Shown: positions 6,071 to 10,726 of the stretch, one piece after another
How positions within the stretch are numbered: position 1 is the first letter of the stretch
Layout of the letters: every line of letters starts with the position of its first letter
Assembly: GCA_026984715.1 (NCBI GenBank)
Contig: JALSRO010000319.1
Location: 1-10,726, forward strand
Length of the DNA stretch: 10,726 nt
Direction of reading: 5' to 3'
Origin: Chromatiales bacterium
Lineage (GTDB): Bacteria; Pseudomonadota; Gammaproteobacteria; Thiohalospirales; Thiohalospiraceae
Translations under genes and position numbers: made by a program
Notes under the pieces: model-generated
Database searches by the model: none
What the model saw: the letters and a program-made list of their open reading frames with translations, nothing else
What the model was told of the DNA's origin: nothing

Positions 6071-7515
6071 CAGACAGTGGTTATCGCGTGCTCGCCCACG
6101 CGCAGAATCTTCATGACGTTGGTACCGCCATGAACTCCCATCAAATCTCCCTTGGTGACGATTACCAGATCCCCCTCCCGCACCACACCACGACGCAGCA
6201 GCTCGTCCACCGCCTCCTTGTTGACCTGCGGAGCCTCGCTGCTGGTGGGCTGGAAACTCACCGGATAGACACCTCGGTAGAGGGTTACCCTTCTGCGGGT
6301 CTCCACATGCGGGGTCAGGGCGTAGATCGGGATGCCGGAGCTGATACGCGACATCCACAGCGGAGTGGAACCGGACTCGGTGAGCGCCGCAATGGCCGCC
6401 ACCGGCAGATGGTTAGCGGTGTACATCGTGGCCATGGCGATGGCCTCGTCGATGCGTCCAAACTCCCGGTCGATGCGGTGCTGCGAACGGGTCACGGTGG
6501 GCTGCTTCTCCGCCACCTGGCAGATCCGATCCATGGCGGTGACCGCTTTCTCCGGATGCATTCCGGCGGCCGTTTCGGCGGAGAGCATCACCGCGTCGGT
6601 GCCGTCCAGCACCGCATTGGCCACATCGAACACCTCGGCACGGGTGGGGATATGGTTTTCGATCATCGACTCCATCATCTGGGTCGCCGTGATCACCACC
6701 TTGTTCATCTCACGCGCCATGAAGATGAGCTTCTTCTGCACCGGAGGAAGAGCAGCGTCGCCGATCTCCACTCCCAGGTCGCCTCGCGCGACCATGATGG
6801 CATCGGACGCATCGATAATCTCCTCGATGCAGTCAAGCGCCTCGGCACGCTCGATCTTGGCAATGATCTCGCCGTGACCACCCGCGGCCCTCAGCAGCTC
6901 CCGCGCTTCGTTGATGTCGTCCGCGGTTCGTGGAAAGGAGACCGCCAGGTAGTCGGCCCGCAGCTCCGCGGCGAGCTTGATATCTTCACGATCCTTGCTC
7001 GTCAACGCCGGTGCCGACAATCCGCCTCCCTTGCGGTTGATCCCCTTGCGATCGGAGAGCATCCCTCCCACCACCACCTTGCAGATGATGCGATGCCCCT
7101 CCACCTCCTCCACCCAGAGGACGATACGACCGTCGTCAAGCAGCAGGGTATCCCCCCGGGAGACCTCCTCGGGGAGCTGCTTGTAGGAGATACCAACACA
7201 GTGTTTGGTTCCCTCGGCAGGGTCACAACCCACATCGAGAGCAAACTGTGCCCCCTCTGCCAACTCGACCTTCCCTTTCTTGAACCGCTCGATACGGATC
7301 TTGGGACCCTGCAGATCTGCCAGAATCCCCACCTGACGGCCATGGGCACGCGCCCGATTGCGCACCCGTTCGGCCCGTTCCTTGTGCTCCGCCGGCTTGC
7401 CGTGGGAAAAATTGACGCGCACCACGTCAACGCCGGCATCGATGAGTTTGTCGAGTACCTTGGGGTCATCGGTCGCCGGTCCGAGCGTCGCAACAATTTT
7501 TGTTCGTCTTGCCAT
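6070..7515 (-). CDS. pyk: Pyruvate kinase
   Basis: Pyruvate kinase transfers phosphate from phosphoenolpyruvate to ADP, giving pyruvate and ATP. In an autotroph it moves fixed carbon toward biosynthesis. From the chosen start the protein has 481 residues, the usual length. Visible are the N-terminal RRTKIVATLGPA, substrate-binding VRVNFSHG (Arg33, Asn35, Ser37), LQGPKIR (Lys72), catalytic Lys220 in IIAKIERAEA, metal-binding Glu222 and Asp246 (VARGDLGVEI), and ITATQMMESM (275-284). The C-terminal domain contains TESGSTPLW (379-387) and TKGDLMGVHGGTN (454-466). Lys72 sits where potassium-dependent kinases carry Glu (GPEIR), which predicts a potassium-independent enzyme of the PykA type. The start at 7515 is chosen because family members begin close to RRTKIVATLGPA. 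An in-frame ATG at 7542 would add nine residues (MGIQVNQKN). Neither start has an ideal ribosome site; an A-rich run precedes 7515. Confidence 0.97.
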   Translation of the reverse strand: MARRTKIVATLGPATDDPKVLDKLIDAGVDVVRVNFSHGKPAEHKERAERVRNRARAHGRQVGILADLQGPKIRIERFKKGKVELAEGAQFALDVGCDPAEGTKHCVGISYKQLPEEVSRGDTLLLDDGRIVLWVEEVEGHRIICKVVVGGMLSDRKGINRKGGGLSAPALTSKDREDIKLAAELRADYLAVSFPRTADDINEARELLRAAGGHGEIIAKIERAEALDCIEEIIDASDAIMVARGDLGVEIGDAALPPVQKKLIFMAREMNKVVITATQMMESMIENHIPTRAEVFDVANAVLDGTDAVMLSAETAAGMHPEKAVTAMDRICQVAEKQPTVTRSQHRIDREFGRIDEAIAMATMYTANHLPVAAIAALTESGSTPLWMSRISSGIPIYALTPHVETRRRVTLYRGVYPVSFQPTSSEAPQVNKEAVDELLRRGVVREGDLVIVTKGDLMGVHGGTNVMKILRVGEHAITTV

Positions 7516-7566
7516 ATTTTTTTGGTTAACCTGTATGCCCATGCCTGCGCATCGGCGTAGAGAGAG

Positions 7567-8748
7567 CTACTGCGCGGCGCGCTGCTCCAGAATCGCAACG
7601 GCAGGTAACTTCTTGCCCTCAAGAAACTCCAGAAAGGCTCCGCCACCGGTCGATATGTAGGAGACCTTATCCGCTATGTCATATTTGGCAACAGCCGCAA
7701 GGGTATCACCACCACCGGCGATGGAGAATGCCGGACTCTCCGCGATTGCCATGGCGATCGCCCTGGTGCCCTCGCCGAACTGATCGAACTCGAACACCCC
7801 CACCGGACCATTCCATACGATGGTGCCGGCACTCTTGAGGATCTCCGCCAGCTGTTGCGCAGTCTCGGGGCCTATATCGAAGATCATATCGTCGTCGCCA
7901 ACTTCGTCCACCCGCTTCAGGGTGGCTTCGGCATCCTCTGCGAACTCTTTGGCACACACCACATCCACCGGCACCGGGATATCCCCGCCGCGCGCCTTCG
8001 CCTGTTTGGAAAGCTTCCTGGCCTCTTCCACCAGATCCGGCTCGTAGAGCGATTTGCCGACATTATATCCCGCAGCGGCGATGAAGGTATTGGCGATACC
8101 CCCACCCACGATAAGCCCGTCCACCACCCTGGAGAGCGACTCCAGCACGGTCAGCTTGGTGGAGACCTTGGAGCCGCCCACGATGGCCACCATAGGCCGC
8201 GCCGGATTGTCCAGCGCCCTGCCGAGCGCCTCCAACTCGCCGGCAAGCAGCGGCCCGGCGCACGCCACCGGAGCATATCTGGCAACTCCATGAGTGGAGG
8301 CCTGTGCACGGTGTGCGGTACCAAAGGCATCCATCACATAGATATCACAGAGCGCGGCATATTTCTTCGCCAGTTCGTCGTCATCGCTCTTTTCACCCTT
8401 GTTGAAGCGGACATTCTCCAGCACGACCACCTCACCCTCTGCAACCTCCGGGGCCTTCTCCAGATAATCCGTGATCAACCGGACATTTTGGCCCAGCAAA
8501 CTGGAAAGATGCTCAACGACAGGAGCGAGAGAGAACTCATCGTTGTACTCCCCCTCCACAGGACGGCCCAGGTGGGACATCAGCATCACCCGGGCACCCG
8601 CCTCCACACAGTGCTCTATTGTGGGGAGTGAGGCGCGGATGCGGGTATCATCGGCCACCTTGCCATCCTTGATGGGGACATTGAGATCCTGGCGGATCAG
8701 TACCCGCTTGCCCCCGAGATCCAGGTCGGTCATCTTGGTTACAGACAT
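7567..8748 (-). CDS. pgk: Phosphoglycerate kinase
   Basis: Pgk phosphorylates 3-phosphoglycerate with ATP to 1,3-bisphosphoglycerate in the CBB direction and runs in reverse in glycolysis. It is a cytoplasmic monomer with two domains. The 393 residues are standard length. Visible are RQDLNVP (19-25) and SHLGRP (58-63), which bind phosphoglycerate; GGSKVSTK (191-198), NGPVGVFE (313-320), GGGDT (345-349) and [18 protein letters not shown] (366-383), which bind nucleotide and close the hinge. The start ATG at 8748 is preceded by an excellent GAAGGAG six bases upstream. It lies 186 bp after gap, the widest gap inside this block, and that gap holds two hairpins. pyk follows closely (51 bp to the chosen start). 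No key residue is missing. Confidence 0.98.
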   Translation of the reverse strand: MSVTKMTDLDLGGKRVLIRQDLNVPIKDGKVADDTRIRASLPTIEHCVEAGARVMLMSHLGRPVEGEYNDEFSLAPVVEHLSSLLGQNVRLITDYLEKAPEVAEGEVVVLENVRFNKGEKSDDDELAKKYAALCDIYVMDAFGTAHRAQASTHGVARYAPVACAGPLLAGELEALGRALDNPARPMVAIVGGSKVSTKLTVLESLSRVVDGLIVGGGIANTFIAAAGYNVGKSLYEPDLVEEARKLSKQAKARGGDIPVPVDVVCAKEFAEDAEATLKRVDEVGDDDMIFDIGPETAQQLAEILKSAGTIVWNGPVGVFEFDQFGEGTRAIAMAIAESPAFSIAGGGDTLAAVAKYDIADKVSYISTGGGAFLEFLEGKKLPAVAILEQRAAQ

Positions 8749-8783
8749 GTTTGCTCCTTCTTAGATTTTTGATTCTCTGAAAA

Positions 8784-8816
8784 TGATTAGCAAAACCCAA
8801 GCGGCTTGGCTAATCA
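8784..8816 (-). promoter_or_regulatory. Structured leader hairpin upstream of pgk
   Basis: TGATTAGC (8784-8791) and GCTAATCA (8809-8816) are perfect inverted repeats enclosing a second inverted repeat, CCAAG (8797-8801) and CTTGG (8805-8809). In the minus-strand RNA this gives a stacked hairpin with a one-sided six-base bulge (GUUUUG), followed by UUUUC, about 35 nt before the pgk start. The inner stem with its GUUUU also resembles a small intrinsic terminator, so it may be an attenuator, a processing or stability element, or a protein-binding site. Confidence 0.5.
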
Positions 8817-8853
8817 CTCTCCCTCTACTTCAGCAAATGGTAAAATCGGGGAA

Positions 8854-8880
8854 CCGCCGAACGACCAATCCGTTCGGCGG
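8854..8880 (-). terminator. Strong hairpin after gap, possible terminator or mRNA stabiliser
   Basis: CCGCCGAACG (8854-8863) and CGTTCGGCGG (8871-8880) are a perfect 10-bp GC-rich inverted repeat with a 7-nt loop, 54 bp downstream of the gap stop codon. On the minus strand it is followed by TTCCCCGATTTT, an imperfect T tract. It may end some transcripts or mark a processing site that sets gap and pgk mRNA levels apart. Confidence 0.55.
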
Positions 8881-8934
8881 CTCCAGACACATCACTCTGC
8901 CGCGGCGGCCACCGCGGTGAGCATCTGCCAGCGG

Positions 8935-9959
<1,025 letters not shown>

Positions 9960-9969
9960 TTGAAAAACA

Positions 9970-9992
9970 AGCCGAAAATCAGGACTTCGGCT
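9970..9992 (-). terminator. Intrinsic terminator after tkt
   Basis: AGCCGAA (9970-9976) and TTCGGCT (9986-9992) form a 7-bp stem with a 9-nt loop. On the minus strand TGTTTTTC follows directly. It starts 16 bp after the tkt stop codon. Only about 33 bp then remain before gap, so either read-through supplies gap or a promoter overlaps this spacer or the end of tkt. Confidence 0.75.
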
Positions 9993-10008
9993 GGAACTCC
10001 GCAACCAC

Positions 10009-10726
10009 TCAAAGGAGCTCCTTGACACTGGACACCACATTCTCAACCGTAAAGCCGAACTCCTTGAACAGCTGATCCGCCGGAGCAGACTCCCCAAAAC
10101 GGTTGATGCCGATGACCTTGCCGGTCAGGCCCACATACTTGTGCCAGTAGTCGGTGACACCCGCCTCCACCGCCACCCGCGCGGTGACCCCGGCCGGCAG
10201 TACCGACTCCCGGTAGGCGGCGTCCTGTGCGTCGAACACCTCGGCGCAGGGCATGGAGACCACCCGCACCCGGGTACCCGCGAGCTGCTCGGCCGCCGCC
10301 ATCGCCAGCGCCACCTCGGAGCCGGTGGCGATGATGATGACCTCCGGAGTGCCGTCGCAGTCGCGCAGCACATAACCACCGCGGGCGATGTTGGCGATCT
10401 GCTCCGCGCTGCGGCTCTGGTGCGGCAGACCCTGGCGGCTGAAGATCAGTGTAGTGGGACCCTCCTTCCTCTCCACCGCCTGCTTCCAGGCCACCGCGGT
10501 CTCTAGCGCATCGCAGGGCCGCCAGGTGGTCATGTTGGGGATCAGACGCAGGGTCGCGATCTGCTCGATGGGCTGGTGGGTCGGGCCATCCTCCCCCAGT
10601 CCGATGGAGTCGTGGGTGAACACGAAGATCCCGCGGATCTTCATCAGCGCCGCCATGCGCAGCGCGTTGCGGGCATACTCCGAGAACATCAGGAAGGTGG
10701 CACCGAAGGGGATGAATCCGCCATGC
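10009..10726 (-). CDS. tkt: Transketolase, C-terminal part (cut by window edge)
   Basis: Transketolase moves two-carbon units between sugar phosphates with thiamine diphosphate, in the regeneration phase of the CBB cycle and in the pentose phosphate pathway (cbbT in autotrophs). About 238 codons are present; full enzymes have about 660-670 residues, so the pyrophosphate-binding domain lies outside. The visible part starts [24 protein letters not shown] and contains [20 protein letters not shown], typical of the pyrimidine-binding domain, then [20 protein letters not shown] and SRQGLPHQ. The C-terminal domain includes [30 protein letters not shown] and [14 protein letters not shown]. It ends [12 protein letters not shown] before TGA at 10009-10011. 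It is the most upstream gene of the block seen here. Confidence 0.97.
   Translation of the reverse strand, partial: HGGFIPFGATFLMFSEYARNALRMAALMKIRGIFVFTHDSIGLGEDGPTHQPIEQIATLRLIPNMTTWRPCDALETAVAWKQAVERKEGPTTLIFSRQGLPHQSRSAEQIANIARGGYVLRDCDGTPEVIIIATGSEVALAMAAAEQLAGTRVRVVSMPCAEVFDAQDAAYRESVLPAGVTARVAVEAGVTDYWHKYVGLTGKVIGINRFGESAPADQLFKEFGFTVENVVSSVKELL

Noticed and set aside
6088..7560. 490-codon open frame on the plus strand opposite pyk
   Set aside because: It mirrors pyk almost exactly, is rich in His, Arg and Gly, and has no recognisable domain. It is an expected by-product of codon bias on the opposite strand.
7855..8631. 258-codon open frame opposite pgk, and similar frames opposite cbbQ, cbbR, fba and gap
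   Set aside because: All are shadows of intact conserved genes; none shows its own domain or a plausible promoter and ribosome site.

Overview
The window is chromosomal DNA from a bacterium that fixes CO2 through the Calvin-Benson-Bassham (CBB) cycle. The gene set, moderately high G+C, gyrA matching E. coli residue numbering exactly, and form II RuBisCO beside CbbQ suggest an autotrophic gammaproteobacterium, most likely a sulfur oxidiser. The species cannot be fixed from the sequence alone. There are nine genes, two of them cut by the window edges. All are on the minus strand except cbbR.

Layout, left to right. (1) Positions 1-1077 hold the 5' part of gyrA (DNA gyrase A, minus), with an extended -10 promoter at about 1108-1116. 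(2) Positions 1223-3539 hold the RuBisCO locus, read right to left: cbbM (form II large subunit), a strong intrinsic terminator, then cbbQ (AAA+ RuBisCO activase subunit). No cbbO follows cbbQ; gyrA is the next gene. (3) Positions 3540-3697 are a divergent control region with inverted repeats and a TAA-N7-TAA motif that fit CbbR operators. (4) cbbR (LysR family, plus) occupies 3698-4651, followed by about 250 bp with no gene that I can support. (5) A symmetric terminator at 4908-4935 separates cbbR from the convergent metabolic block. (6) Positions 4954-10726 hold that block, transcribed right to left as tkt (partial), gap, pgk, pyk, fba.

How the genes work together. CbbM carboxylates ribulose-1,5-bisphosphate to 3-phosphoglycerate. 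Pgk and Gap reduce it to glyceraldehyde-3-phosphate. Fba and Tkt carry the regeneration phase. Pyk drains phosphoenolpyruvate to pyruvate for biosynthesis. CbbQ is expected to reactivate inhibited RuBisCO, and CbbR to activate cbbM and possibly other cbb genes. Phosphoribulokinase, fructose-bisphosphatase, RuBisCO form I and carboxysome genes are not present here.

The tkt-gap-pgk-pyk-fba order is a known arrangement in autotrophic proteobacteria. I see no new enzyme system, CRISPR array, insertion sequence or phage gene. The parts worth a second look are regulatory: hairpins at most gene junctions of the metabolic block, a folded leader before pgk, a cbbR gene with no Shine-Dalgarno sequence, a gyrA promoter enclosed in an inverted repeat, and a cbbQ without cbbO.
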